A stretch of 64,000 nucleotides of DNA from Candidatus Anammoxibacter sp. (GTDB taxonomy: Bacteria > Planctomycetota > Brocadiia > Brocadiales > Anammoxibacteraceae), in contig JAIQZO010000055.1 in assembly GCA_021777055.1 (NCBI GenBank), positions 34,780-98,779 of the forward strand, read 5' to 3'. The translations under genes and the position numbers were made by a program. The notes under the pieces are model-generated. The model ran no database searches. It saw nothing but the letters and a program-made list of their open reading frames with translations, and was not told the DNA's origin. This document shows positions 11,116-21,542 of this stretch, piece after piece. How positions within the stretch are numbered: the stretch's first letter is position 1; each line of letters opens with the position of its first letter.

Positions 11116-12174
11116 TCATTCCCTTTGAAACCGATTAAAGAGCTCCTTATCAAATGCATGTTTAACTCCCTCATCAAAGCTTATGGACTCATTTTTAACC
11201 AGCCCAATTATAGATTGATCCATTGTCTGCATACCTTCACGCCTACCTGTCTGTATAGCTGAAAAGATTTGATGTGTCTTCCCCTCTCTTATGAGGTTTG
11301 ATATCGCTGAGTTGCAAAACATTATCTCCGATGCACAGACCCTCCCTTTACCATTCTGTAAAAGTAAAAGCTGCTGCGAAATCACACCCCGCAACAACTG
11401 TGAAAGCATTACACGGGTCTGGTTTTGCTGACCAACCGGAAAAACATTAACCAACCTGTCTACAGTTGATGAAGCACAGCTAGTATGTAGTGTAGAAAAA
11501 ACGAGATGCCCTGTCTCTGCAGCTGTAATTGCCATCTGAATAGTCTCCATATCACGAAGCTCACCCACAAGGATGATATCAGGATCCTCTCTGAGCCCTG
11601 CACGTAAGGCAGAGGCAAAAGAGTGTGTATGGGTACCTATTTCACGATGTGTAACCATCCCCTTGTTGTTTTTATGTACAAACTCCAGAGGATCTTCAAT
11701 GGCTAAAATATGGCAATTCCTTGTGTTATTTATATAATCTATTATTGCAGCAAGGGTTGTAGATTTACCGCTACCAGTTGGACCGGTAACCAAAACAAGC
11801 CCTTGTTCTATCTTTGCAAACTCTAAAATATTTTTCGATAACCGTAAATCAGCAAACGGCTTTATCTCAGATGGAATTATCCTGAATACAGCACCTAACC
11901 CATCTTTAAACTTCAGAAAGTTTACTCTAACTCTACATAAATCCGGCATATCATAAGCAAAGTCCACCTCAAATCTCTCATCAAAAGCCTTTCTTTTATC
12001 TTCGCTTAAAATATCATAAATAAATTTACAATCGTTATCAGTCTCTATATCTTCATGCTCAAGGTCATGGAGCTTTCCGTTAATACGCACCTTGGGCACC
12101 ATACCTGCCCGCAGATGTAAATCAGACGCCCCCAACCCTACCGCTTTTTTTAGCAAATTCGCAACTTTCATCAA
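11116..12174 (-). CDS. pilT: Type IV pilus retraction ATPase PilT-like
   Basis: GASDLHLRAGMVPKVRINGKL; GLVLVTGPTGSGKSTTLAAIIDYIN; ILVGELRDMETIQMAITAAETGHLVFSTLHTSCASSTVDRLVNVFP. Confidence 0.92.
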   Translation of the reverse strand: MMKVANLLKKAVGLGASDLHLRAGMVPKVRINGKLHDLEHEDIETDNDCKFIYDILSEDKRKAFDERFEVDFAYDMPDLCRVRVNFLKFKDGLGAVFRIIPSEIKPFADLRLSKNILEFAKIEQGLVLVTGPTGSGKSTTLAAIIDYINNTRNCHILAIEDPLEFVHKNNKGMVTHREIGTHTHSFASALRAGLREDPDIILVGELRDMETIQMAITAAETGHLVFSTLHTSCASSTVDRLVNVFPVGQQNQTRVMLSQLLRGVISQQLLLLQNGKGRVCASEIMFCNSAISNLIREGKTHQIFSAIQTGRREGMQTMDQSIIGLVKNESISFDEGVKHAFDKELFNRFQRE

Positions 12175-12178
12175 TCAA

Positions 12179-13360
12179 TCATGACAACATTTTAAGAGTT
12201 TGAACATACGTTGAGAAAACAGAAAATACAATGAGAGACACAAACGCCCCTATTATTAAAAGTAGTATAGGCTCCACTAATGTCCCCAGATTTTGCGTTA
12301 CTTGTTTTATCTCATCATTATATGCGTCTGCTATCTTTATCATCATCATATCCAGCTGCCCCGAAGACTCTCCGGTAGTAATTAGATCTATTACAAAAGG
12401 AGAAAACATATTTGAGGACGCAATGGGCTCTACAATGCTGCTGCCATTTTCCAATGCAATACAGGTCTTTCTAAATATACCCGCAAAAACTTCGTTATCA
12501 GTTGTTTCAGATAACAACCTAAACGCCTCAAGTACAGGTACACCGTTTCTTATCAACATACCAAACGATCTGCAGAAATGCATAGTTAATACTTTTCGCA
12601 TTATAACACCAAAAACAGGTACACGCAGCGTAAAAGAGTCCCAAAAACATTTCCCGGCAGGTTGTTTTGCAGACAGATAAGCAAACACACACAGAGCAGA
12701 AGATCCAAACAGTATAAGCCACCAATAATTATTAAAGAAATCTGCTGTATTAACCATGACTTTAGCAACAACGCTTAAATTTTCTGCGGAACCAAGAATA
12801 GTAGACACAAACTTGGGAATCACATACGAAAGTACAAAGATCAGAACCCCAATGGCAAGGCAGAGTGTTACAGCCGGATAGAGTAACGCCCTTTTAATTT
12901 GCATACGTGTTTTATCATCACTTTCCGCAAGATTGGCAATACCCATTAAGGTCTCTTCCAGCGCCCCCCCTTTTTCCGCAACTATTATTAAGTTTAGATA
13001 TACTTTTGAAAATATTTTCGGAAACTTTGACATCGCATATGAGAGAGCTTCACCACGTTCAACACCATTTGCAATTGAATTTACAACTTTTCTGATAGAG
13101 GTATCGCTACTCTTTGTAATAGTCCTTAACGCATTTAGCATAGGCATCCCGGCCCCAATTAATGTTGCAATCTGGCGAAAAAATACAGCAACGCCACTGG
13201 GTTCAATATTAATTAGCGAATACCACGCCCCTCCCTTTCCAAACGTATTGGTATTATCAGTATCTGGGGCTAAAACAGTGCCAAAATTCTCAGTTGTAAA
13301 CCCTTCTTCCATTTCATCATCCGACGAAATGTTCTCTTGATCCGACTTGTTCATTATCAC
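12179..13360 (-). CDS. Type II secretion/type IV pilus inner membrane protein (GspF/PilC family)
   Basis: FFRQIATLIGAGMPMLNALRTI...; LTMHFCRSFGMLIRNGVPVLEAFRLL; LGTLVEPILLLIIGAFVSLIVFSVFSTYVQ. Confidence 0.92.
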   Translation of the reverse strand: MIMNKSDQENISSDDEMEEGFTTENFGTVLAPDTDNTNTFGKGGAWYSLINIEPSGVAVFFRQIATLIGAGMPMLNALRTITKSSDTSIRKVVNSIANGVERGEALSYAMSKFPKIFSKVYLNLIIVAEKGGALEETLMGIANLAESDDKTRMQIKRALLYPAVTLCLAIGVLIFVLSYVIPKFVSTILGSAENLSVVAKVMVNTADFFNNYWWLILFGSSALCVFAYLSAKQPAGKCFWDSFTLRVPVFGVIMRKVLTMHFCRSFGMLIRNGVPVLEAFRLLSETTDNEVFAGIFRKTCIALENGSSIVEPIASSNMFSPFVIDLITTGESSGQLDMMMIKIADAYNDEIKQVTQNLGTLVEPILLLIIGAFVSLIVFSVFSTYVQTLKMLS

Positions 13361-13608
13361 CTCCCCTGCTTTCTAAATGATATTTCATGTTGCAGCAAAG
13401 CAACAACAAAACTAGAGAATAGAGAATTCAGGAAACTGAATCCAGAATAATGTATAAATTTACAGTAATTTTAACATGCCATATAATCGCAAGATCAGCA
13501 TCTATTTTCTAAATCCTGTTTTATCTTGTTTTGACTACAGACTACTGAATTCACTATTCAAAAAAAACTACAAAATCTTAAAAAAGAAGTTTTTATAAAG
13601 TTATACTA

Positions 13609-15351
13609 CTATAATTCCAATAATATCTCCTGCATAACCTCCTCCGGAGTTGTTACTTTATCAATAATCTTTTTTACTCCGCATTCACGCATATAACTCA
13701 ACCCCATACTCTTGGTTATTTTCTTGATTTCGTTCTCCTCTGTATGGCTAATTACAGCATCTCTAAGAGTATTGTTTATTTGGAGAATTTCAAAGATCCC
13801 AGTCTGACCATAGAAACCAATCCCTGCACATTTCTCACACCCCTTTCCAAAAGCAAATGTAACACCCTCTTGCTTAATACTAAGGTCTTCAAGCAACTGC
13901 GGAGAAGGAACATACTCCTCCTTGCAGTTATCGCAAATCTTTCTTACCAACCTTTGAGCCACAATACCATTCAAAGCGCTGGCAATTAAGAAAGGAGGCA
14001 CATCAAAATTCCTTAATGTTGTTATCGCGCTTACCGTATCTACCGCATGTAATGTACTAAAGAGTTGCTGACCCGTCAACGCGGCCCTTACGGCAATCTT
14101 GGCCGTCTCATTATCCCTGATCTCACCAACCATCAATATATCAGAATCGTGCCTTAAAACCGCACGCAAACTATTTACAAAATTTATGTCAACCTTAGTA
14201 TCAACTTCTACCTGGCTCACCCCTTCCAGCAAGCACTCCACCGGATCTTCAATGGTAATCACTTTATTTCTTTTCGTATCCAGTTCTTGAAGAGCAGTAT
14301 AAAGAGTTGTGGTTTTACCACTGCCAACAGGACCTGTAACCAGAACCATACCGTGCGGCCTTAAAATTATTGATTTAAAGAGCTTTATTTCCGTTTCTGA
14401 CATTCCAAGATTACCCAACCCCGCAAACATATTTGACTCTTTAAATATCCTTAACACCACGTTCTCGCCCATCTTGGTTTGAATTGACGAAACCCTGAAA
14501 TGCTGTTCTTTGCCTTTTATTAATGCAGAAATTCTACCATCCTGAGGCTGACGATTTTCAGTTATGTCAAGACTTGCAAGTACTTTTAAGCGCGATATAC
14601 ACGCTTTCTGCAGATCTTGAGGAATTCTCGTAAGTTCATAAAGCATACCATCAATCCTGGTACGCACCCTGATCTCATTAACACGGGACTCAAAATGTAT
14701 ATCAGTAGCCCTTAATGACACCGCCTTGTTCAAGATTTTATTAACCAGCGAAACAGCAGAAACATCATTAATGTCAAATGTAATGTTTTCACGCAACCCA
14801 CCGTCAGAATCCCCCCCTCCATGCTCTGCCCCACGTCCAACAGGTTCTTTCTTTTTTTCCAAAACGCCTTCGCCTTTTTTCACCAAATTGAAGTACTTTT
14901 CAAATACATTTTGGAAATGCAACTTTTGGCACAAAACAAATCGCACATTGAAATCACTAACACAGCGAAGTAAACCTATATCTTTAATCTTCAAAGGATT
15001 CACAACCGCAACAATCAGTTTTTTTCCTTGCTGCAAGATTGGCAATGCCTCTTTTTCCCGTGCCACATCAGGCGCAATCAACAATATCGCATTGCGATCA
15101 ATAAACTCTTCCTGTATGTTAACATATGGAATGGAGACCAATTTACTAAGTGACTTTGTTATTTTCTCATGCATAAATGGGCCGCATTCAAACAATGTGT
15201 CCAAATTAGCCGTCGCCCTTTTAAGAAAAGCAATATCCTCTTTCCTTCTCAGCTCCCCTTTTTCATGCAGAGCTTTCAACGCAAGCTCATCATAAGAGTA
15301 TCCGTTGTACGCGCTCAATCTCTTTTTCAGTTTTACATCCATAAATAACAA
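13609..15351 (-). CDS. Type II secretion/type IV pilus assembly ATPase (GspE/PilB family)
   Basis: ATDIHFESRVNEIRVRTRIDGMLYE; GMVLVTGPVGSGKTTTLYTALQELD; ITIEDPVECLLEGVSQVEVDTK; CxxC...CxxC motif (CDNCKEEY...CEKCAGIGFYGQTGIFEIL). Confidence 0.94.
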   Translation of the reverse strand: MLFMDVKLKKRLSAYNGYSYDELALKALHEKGELRRKEDIAFLKRATANLDTLFECGPFMHEKITKSLSKLVSIPYVNIQEEFIDRNAILLIAPDVAREKEALPILQQGKKLIVAVVNPLKIKDIGLLRCVSDFNVRFVLCQKLHFQNVFEKYFNLVKKGEGVLEKKKEPVGRGAEHGGGDSDGGLRENITFDINDVSAVSLVNKILNKAVSLRATDIHFESRVNEIRVRTRIDGMLYELTRIPQDLQKACISRLKVLASLDITENRQPQDGRISALIKGKEQHFRVSSIQTKMGENVVLRIFKESNMFAGLGNLGMSETEIKLFKSIILRPHGMVLVTGPVGSGKTTTLYTALQELDTKRNKVITIEDPVECLLEGVSQVEVDTKVDINFVNSLRAVLRHDSDILMVGEIRDNETAKIAVRAALTGQQLFSTLHAVDTVSAITTLRNFDVPPFLIASALNGIVAQRLVRKICDNCKEEYVPSPQLLEDLSIKQEGVTFAFGKGCEKCAGIGFYGQTGIFEILQINNTLRDAVISHTEENEIKKITKSMGLSYMRECGVKKIIDKVTTPEEVMQEILLEL

Positions 15352-15386
15352 CTTAAATGATTAATTTGAATAATCTGGTTTGTAAT

Positions 15387-16304
15387 TCAAATCATATTCC
15401 AATAAAGGACTCTTATCTCATTTTTGTCTTTAAAAACAACGGTATCAATTACCCTTTTTGCCCTGGTAGGACTCTTTTTCTGAATCACACCTTCAGATCT
15501 CATTCTGAACGTCTTAGATTTTACCGTTAAGATGTCATCTTGTATGCTTATCCAGCTATTTTTCTGCAAATCTGTAACATCACTAACAGATTTAAAAACC
15601 CCATCATCAGATGTACCAGCAACACCATCATGACCATTTCTGTACAACAGGATATCATCCACATTGTTGGCATACAACCCTGGAATAGTCTCCAGAACAA
15701 CCCTGGATGCCGTATTGATATTTATCTTCCCATTTCCCCAAACCGTAACAAACATTTCCAGCCCTCCATTACCATAGAACTGTTCATGTCCTACTATTCC
15801 CCTTGTCACAAGCTCTTCCGGCTTACGAAAGATCCTCTTTCTTCGAGAAGTTATAACCGCATCAACCTCCATTCCATTCAAACCCGGCAGGCCATTAAGC
15901 ATTTCCTTTGAAGCCTTGTTAATATTAACCTTGGACTCTTCATCAATTATTCCATAAGAGAGTGTATCTCCCACTCTATAGCAAACATTAAAATAACCTA
16001 TATCAAAAGAGACTCCCTTAAAAGAAGATTCATCCGATCGCCACCTGGAGCCAGAGGAGTCATAACTTGATTTCTCATTCCATAAGACCTGAAAGGCTTT
16101 TTCAACTCCAGCCTTTGCTATAAACTCTGCAGTAATACTATTTTTATACTTCTTTGTAGCAATAAAATCACTGGTAACTATCCCGCTTGATGATAGTCCA
16201 AAAACAGAGATTACTATTATCAGAAACAAAGCCATCGTCATTACAGACCCAGACTGTTCTTTCAACTTTACCATGGTTAATACTTTCCCATAAATATCTA
16301 TCAA
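15387..16304 (-). CDS. General secretion minor pseudopilin GspK-like
   Basis: GSVMTMALFLIIVISVFGLSSSGIVTSDFIATKKYKNSITAEFIAKAGVEKAF; VNINKASKEMLNGLPGLNGMEVDAVITSRRKR; ININTASRVVLETIPGL. Confidence 0.85.
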   Translation of the reverse strand: MIDIYGKVLTMVKLKEQSGSVMTMALFLIIVISVFGLSSSGIVTSDFIATKKYKNSITAEFIAKAGVEKAFQVLWNEKSSYDSSGSRWRSDESSFKGVSFDIGYFNVCYRVGDTLSYGIIDEESKVNINKASKEMLNGLPGLNGMEVDAVITSRRKRIFRKPEELVTRGIVGHEQFYGNGGLEMFVTVWGNGKININTASRVVLETIPGLYANNVDDILLYRNGHDGVAGTSDDGVFKSVSDVTDLQKNSWISIQDDILTVKSKTFRMRSEGVIQKKSPTRAKRVIDTVVFKDKNEIRVLYWNMI

Positions 16305-16307
16305 AAA

Positions 16308-16949
16308 TCACAAAACAATACTAACTGTTGTTTTGAATTCATTTGGCAATGATTTCGGCCACCTATTTCCAGTCTTAATAGTTATTTCTACCGCATTTGG
16401 CAATGACTTTCGATTCCAAACATTATACCACTTGTTATCCTTAAGATACCTGAAGTTCAGCCCCATTATCTCAGAGGCAAGGGTACGTGAGGCAACCTCA
16501 TGTGGCAAATAATCTGAAAACACCTCTCTTTTCAGAAATGAAGAATTTCCGGTTCCACCATTATCCAGGAGAAACTTCACAGTATCAACACTGCCACTAT
16601 CTTTATATCTGTTTATATGAATCTTTGAAATAGTAGAGAAATACATACAATCATTATCTTCAAATGAATTTCCATCCGAACGACGGCTTCTATCAACTCC
16701 AACAAAAGAGACCCCGTCAGTACGCAATACATTCTGTACATCCTTTGAAATAGTGGCCATGGTATATCTGATTTGCTGAATGGCCTCAGTTTTAGAAATG
16801 CTTTTATTGAAAAGATTTTTTGTAGTGTAAAGAGAGCTAAAAACCATATAACTTATAATTCCTGACAAAGCAACTGCAATCATAGTTTCGATGAGAGTAA
16901 AGCCTTTTGATCCGTGCATATGGGAATTTGCATTAGCTGGCAACATCAT
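16308..16949 (-). CDS. Type II secretion minor pseudopilin GspJ-like
   Basis: KGFTLIETMIAVALSGIISYMVFSSLYTTKNLFNKSISKTEAIQQIRYTMATISKDVQNVLR prepilin signal and GspJ-like layout. Confidence 0.78.
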   Translation of the reverse strand: MMLPANANSHMHGSKGFTLIETMIAVALSGIISYMVFSSLYTTKNLFNKSISKTEAIQQIRYTMATISKDVQNVLRTDGVSFVGVDRSRRSDGNSFEDNDCMYFSTISKIHINRYKDSGSVDTVKFLLDNGGTGNSSFLKREVFSDYLPHEVASRTLASEIMGLNFRYLKDNKWYNVWNRKSLPNAVEITIKTGNRWPKSLPNEFKTTVSIVL

Positions 16950-17351
16950 TCAACTCCTTTTTGCCAAAAATGTTGAATAACTAATATGATGTTTTTTCTG
17001 TGGCCATGGCCAAAATACCTTCAATTGCAGCATCAATAATCCAGGCTCATGCTCTTTAATATCCATAGACCACCTGAACATCCTGTATATAACCTCATCA
17101 CCATCACCAAATTCCATTTCCTGACTATAATACTCTTTATTAATTAATAATTTCTCAAAACCGTTTTGCAAGACCTCATCCATCTTTTTCTGACCGATTA
17201 GAGATGCAATCGCAATGTCACGCCCCTTACCGCTTAAATCACTACTGGACCTGAACATTGTGACCATAAGGGTCATACCCATTCCAAGTATTGCCAATGC
17301 AACGATACATTCCAGGATAGTAAATCCTTTGTTCCTCTGCGGAGACACCAT
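16950..17351 (-). CDS. Type II secretion minor pseudopilin GspI-like
   Basis: NKGFTILECIVALAILGMGMTLMVTMFRSS prepilin N-terminus; abuts gspJ-like gene. Confidence 0.78.
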   Translation of the reverse strand: MVSPQRNKGFTILECIVALAILGMGMTLMVTMFRSSSDLSGKGRDIAIASLIGQKKMDEVLQNGFEKLLINKEYYSQEMEFGDGDEVIYRMFRWSMDIKEHEPGLLMLQLKVFWPWPQKKHHISYSTFLAKRS

Positions 17352-17616
17352 CTTATAGATCCCATTCCTTACAAAAAGTTCTTTATATAAGCCTATATTT
17401 TAAACCAAAGGCAAGAGAAAATCTCACTTGACTAAAAAATATGTTTTGCCATTAGTATAGTTACATTTTTCTTTTAACTTTATCTTATGGGGGGTGCCCT
17501 TGGCAGGTATATCTGTCCCTTTCAGCGAACAAACAATAATTATTTGAACTTACCAAACACTAAATATAATATACAATTACCCCGCCCCTTTTTTTTAAAC
17601 ATATAACTTTCATAAC

Positions 17617-18321
17617 TTAAGAAAACTGTAACGGCACAGCAGGAAGAAACTCCCATTCAACAAGCCCCTCAAGCCGAGACATGGCACTCATCAATATATC
17701 CAAACAGTTAGCTGCAAGCACAAAAAAAATAGCCCCATCTTTACCTGGCACATAAAGACTTGTAATAACATCTACCTCGTCTGCCCACTCTATTGAATTG
17801 GCAACATCCAACACGCTTCTCTTATTTTCTGCACCAAAAGATAACTTAACAATAAAGATCACCTTTTCATCAATTGTGAACTGAAAATGATCTGGCTTAC
17901 AAGTTGACAAAGCTAGTTCCAACTCACTGTAGACAAGCTCTTCACTTGTCTTCTGTAATCTTCCTGCCATCTGGTTGACCATTTTTAGGCCGAACTCAGG
18001 ATCTTCTTTAAACAAATTTAAAAACCCGCTTTTCCCTAGTAGAAAAACCTCAGTATCCTCTATAGCTTTAGCAGTTGCAGTCCTCTTCTTTCCGGTCATC
18101 AACCCCATCTCACCAAAATACTCACCGGTGGTTACAATATGCAATAGTCGTTCTGTACGTACTATAACTTTCTTCTTTAATGCCACTTTTCCAGACTGCA
18201 CAAAGTAGATAAAATCAGGCGAATCACCCTCTTCAAAAATTACAGACTCCGCACTAAAAAAACGTTTTTCTCCGCAATACCTTTCTAAATCCATAAATAT
18301 TGATACTGCCAAAAAATCCAA
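17617..18321 (-). CDS. Cyclic nucleotide-binding domain protein (CRP-like sensor domain, no clear HTH)
   Basis: FFSAESVIFEEGDSPDFIYFVQSGKVALKKKVIVRTERLLHIVTTGEYFGEMGLMTGKKRTATAKAIEDTEVFLLGKSGF. Confidence 0.85.
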   Translation of the reverse strand: MDFLAVSIFMDLERYCGEKRFFSAESVIFEEGDSPDFIYFVQSGKVALKKKVIVRTERLLHIVTTGEYFGEMGLMTGKKRTATAKAIEDTEVFLLGKSGFLNLFKEDPEFGLKMVNQMAGRLQKTSEELVYSELELALSTCKPDHFQFTIDEKVIFIVKLSFGAENKRSVLDVANSIEWADEVDVITSLYVPGKDGAIFFVLAANCLDILMSAMSRLEGLVEWEFLPAVPLQFS

Positions 18322-19346
18322 TAAAAATACAATGAAATAACCAATTAATAGTAAATTAATAACCCATGAAAGTCAAAGTTAAACACACTATATGGTAATT
18401 ATCGAACGAAATGAGACAGAATGAAGAATTTAAACAGAAAAATTTAGAATTTGAATTCACACATGGAAAAAATAAAGCGAAGAGACTGATAAGGGCAAAA
18501 GAATACCACTATTTTCACCCTCAATTGTTGCCCATGAATTTGGTTAAATTTGTATGTATTGAATAACATCCAAAGATATCTGAAAGGTGGTTCGGCAAAT
18601 CACGAATTTCTGATTACTTTGTATATATAGCCCTTTATACATGTATCCCTACCACCACGGTAGCAAATCTACTAAGCCAACCGCGCCAACAATATAAGAA
18701 TTTCACTTAGACATTCTTAAGTTTTTTCTTGACCTTGTAGTTAAATGATGTATATTTTGTGAAATGGTTTCAAGAGGTCGTTTAGTTGTATTTCAGATCA
18801 GTTTATATGGACAGTCCAGAATCATTCCTTTTTTTATCTCCCCACCACGTTTAAATCCTGATAGCAGAGAAATATAATCACCATTAGATTCTTACACCGT
18901 AATTGTGCGAACTTATCTCGCACATTTTATAATCAACTGAAAATAAAGTTTTTTTCAAGTTCGTGGTTCACGGTTCAAAGGTTAAATATACGGAAACAAA
19001 AGAAAACCCTGAACCTTGAACTGTTAAACCACAAAAATATCAAATATTTTTGGCTAGTATTACCTTATAATAATTTTTTAAGGGTTTTCGCTTCTATCTA
19101 TGGAATAGAGAATTCAGGAGACTGGTGTCAGAATAAGGGAAATAGCATAAAAGAAGTTAATGCTAATCTTAAGATTAATAACATGGTAAAATGATTACAA
19201 ATATATGCTTTATTCTGCGTTCTGTATTCTCAATTTAGTTACGGTTTCGCCACCTTATACGGTATCCTGATCAAGAAAACATTCAATAAAGCAAAAGAAA
19301 CGTTACAAAAATATATTATCGCAAATGGAAAGGAGCACAATAAATA

Positions 19347-21542
19347 ATGCTGAACAATATTGAACTCTTAGCGCCTGTGGGCAGAAGGGATGTACTGGAT
19401 GCAGTTATATCTGCCGGTGCGGATGCGGTCTATCTTGGCAGCAAAAAGTTTAATATGAGGCTGCATAGGTCTGATTACAATTTTACAGATGAACAGTTAG
19501 CGGAAGCTGTAAAGTTTGCCCATGATCATGGAGTAAAGACGTACATCACTATCAACAATCTGTTGTCTGATCTTGAGATTATGGAACTTCGTATATTTCT
19601 TGAGTTTCTCCAGGATGTTGGTGCTGATGCTGTTATTGTCCAGGATTTGGGTGCTGTTGGCCTGATTAACAGTATGGGATTAGATATAGAACTTCATTCG
19701 AGTACCATGATGAACACCCATAGCGTATTAATGGCAGATGAGTTGAAATCGCTAGGTGTTTCCAGAATAATTGTCTCGCGAGACATTACGGTTGCACAGG
19801 CAAAAGAGATACACGAAAAGTGTGACATAGAGGTGGAGTTCTTTGTTCATGGTGATATGTGTGCAGCACAGAGTAGTCAGTGCTATGCAAGTGGCGTGCT
19901 ATTTGGAAAAAGTGGAAACAGGGGTGAGTGCATGAAACCGTGCCGATGGAAATATGGGCTGGTGGAATCAAATTCAGGTGAGCACTTTGGGGTGGTTAAT
20001 GAAGGACATTTTCTTGCGATGAACGACCTTTGCCTCCTGCAGCAGATACCTTCACTTGCGCAGGCCGGAATATGCTCATTCAAAATAGAGGGCAGGATGA
20101 GAGATGCAACATTTCTCAAAGAGGTAATATCTATTTACAGGCGAGCAATTGACACATATCTTGCTTCTCCCTCATTTTACTATGCTGATATGGAAGACAT
20201 AGAGAAGATCTATAAAAGCCGTGTAAGAAACCTTAGTAGTTCAGTCAGCTTCTCTCTCGCAAACACAAACACGTTTGATTATTCCGGAACCAGAGAGCCA
20301 TTATTCCTTAGCAGATTTGCAAAAGAGAAATCATTAACTGACAATGACCTAACAGTTAACCCGTTTGAACAAGGTAATATTAGTGTCAATACAGCAGAAG
20401 CAGCTACAAGGTGCCGAAAGAATGCAGAATGGCAAGAACTGGCGGACAGTCGTTTAACAACTGCAACTCTTAATAAAAATGCGGTGTATGCAGATAATGA
20501 CAACCACCTTTCCATGTGTGGAGAGGTGGGAGTTAAACAGATTGATACATTTGATAACACCGAACAGAACAAGTACCTTTGCTCTTCACATCCACAGAAG
20601 AAACAGCTTTCCGTAAAAGTAGGAACCATTGGAGCGGTAAAAAACGCCGTAACTCATGGAGCTGACGTTGTCTATTTAACTGGCGAGCCCTCACCACGAA
20701 GGAGGCAGAGATGGACAATTGAGTCTGTAAAGGAGGCCGTTGAGATTTGCCACTCTAACGGTAAAGAGGTGGGGATTGGAACTTCAAGAATAACGACAGA
20801 TCGCGAATTGGGCAGTATAAGATCCTTTTTAAATAGTATAAATAAGACCGGCATCGATTATGTTTTAGTACACAATTTAGGGGCTCTACGACTTACCAGG
20901 CAGCTGGGGTTCAGAACAGTAACCGATTTCTCATTTAATGTGCTTAATAGATCTTCTGCGCAATTATTAAAAGTGGCTGGAGCTGAAAAGATTACCCTTT
21001 CGGTTGAGTCTTCATTTGAAAGATTATGTACAATTTCCAGTGATTTGCCTGTAGATATGGAGTGTATTGTCCATGGCCAGATACCTTTCATGGTGCTGGA
21101 ACACTGTCTTCCTGCTATTATTGTCACAAAATCCAATGCAGACGGTTTCTGCCGTCAGCCATGTAGACACATGGATTACGGATTAAAGGATGAAAAGGGA
21201 GAGACCCGTCCCATAGAGGTGGATCAGCACTGTAGAAATCACATCTTTTTTGCTTCTGATCTGTGTACATTGCAGTACTTAAGCTCATTTATGAAGACGA
21301 AACTGAATTCATTTCGTATCGAAGCCCAGTATTATGATGACGATCTGGTAAGCACGGTCGTCAAATTATATAGAAAGCAGATTAACCTGCATGGGAGTAA
21401 CGATTTCAATGGCTGCCAGCTTGCAAAGGAAGATTGGGATGAGCTTGTTAAGAAGAGCCCAAGGAAATTTAGTATTGGTGCATTTAAGCATGATATATTT
21501 AATGCCAGAAAGACAGCAGACGTTATAAAGTCGTCATGCTAA
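19347..21542 (+). CDS. Peptidase U32 family protein with duplicated U32 domains
   Basis: ELLAPVGRRDVLDAVISAGADAVYLGSKKFNMR...; VEFFVHGDMCAAQSSQCYASGVLFGKSGNRGECMKPCRWKY; second copy VGTIGAVKNAVTHGADVVYLTGEPSPRRRQRW... MECIVHGQIPFMVLEHC. Confidence 0.92.
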   Translation: MLNNIELLAPVGRRDVLDAVISAGADAVYLGSKKFNMRLHRSDYNFTDEQLAEAVKFAHDHGVKTYITINNLLSDLEIMELRIFLEFLQDVGADAVIVQDLGAVGLINSMGLDIELHSSTMMNTHSVLMADELKSLGVSRIIVSRDITVAQAKEIHEKCDIEVEFFVHGDMCAAQSSQCYASGVLFGKSGNRGECMKPCRWKYGLVESNSGEHFGVVNEGHFLAMNDLCLLQQIPSLAQAGICSFKIEGRMRDATFLKEVISIYRRAIDTYLASPSFYYADMEDIEKIYKSRVRNLSSSVSFSLANTNTFDYSGTREPLFLSRFAKEKSLTDNDLTVNPFEQGNISVNTAEAATRCRKNAEWQELADSRLTTATLNKNAVYADNDNHLSMCGEVGVKQIDTFDNTEQNKYLCSSHPQKKQLSVKVGTIGAVKNAVTHGADVVYLTGEPSPRRRQRWTIESVKEAVEICHSNGKEVGIGTSRITTDRELGSIRSFLNSINKTGIDYVLVHNLGALRLTRQLGFRTVTDFSFNVLNRSSAQLLKVAGAEKITLSVESSFERLCTISSDLPVDMECIVHGQIPFMVLEHCLPAIIVTKSNADGFCRQPCRHMDYGLKDEKGETRPIEVDQHCRNHIFFASDLCTLQYLSSFMKTKLNSFRIEAQYYDDDLVSTVVKLYRKQINLHGSNDFNGCQLAKEDWDELVKKSPRKFSIGAFKHDIFNARKTADVIKSSC

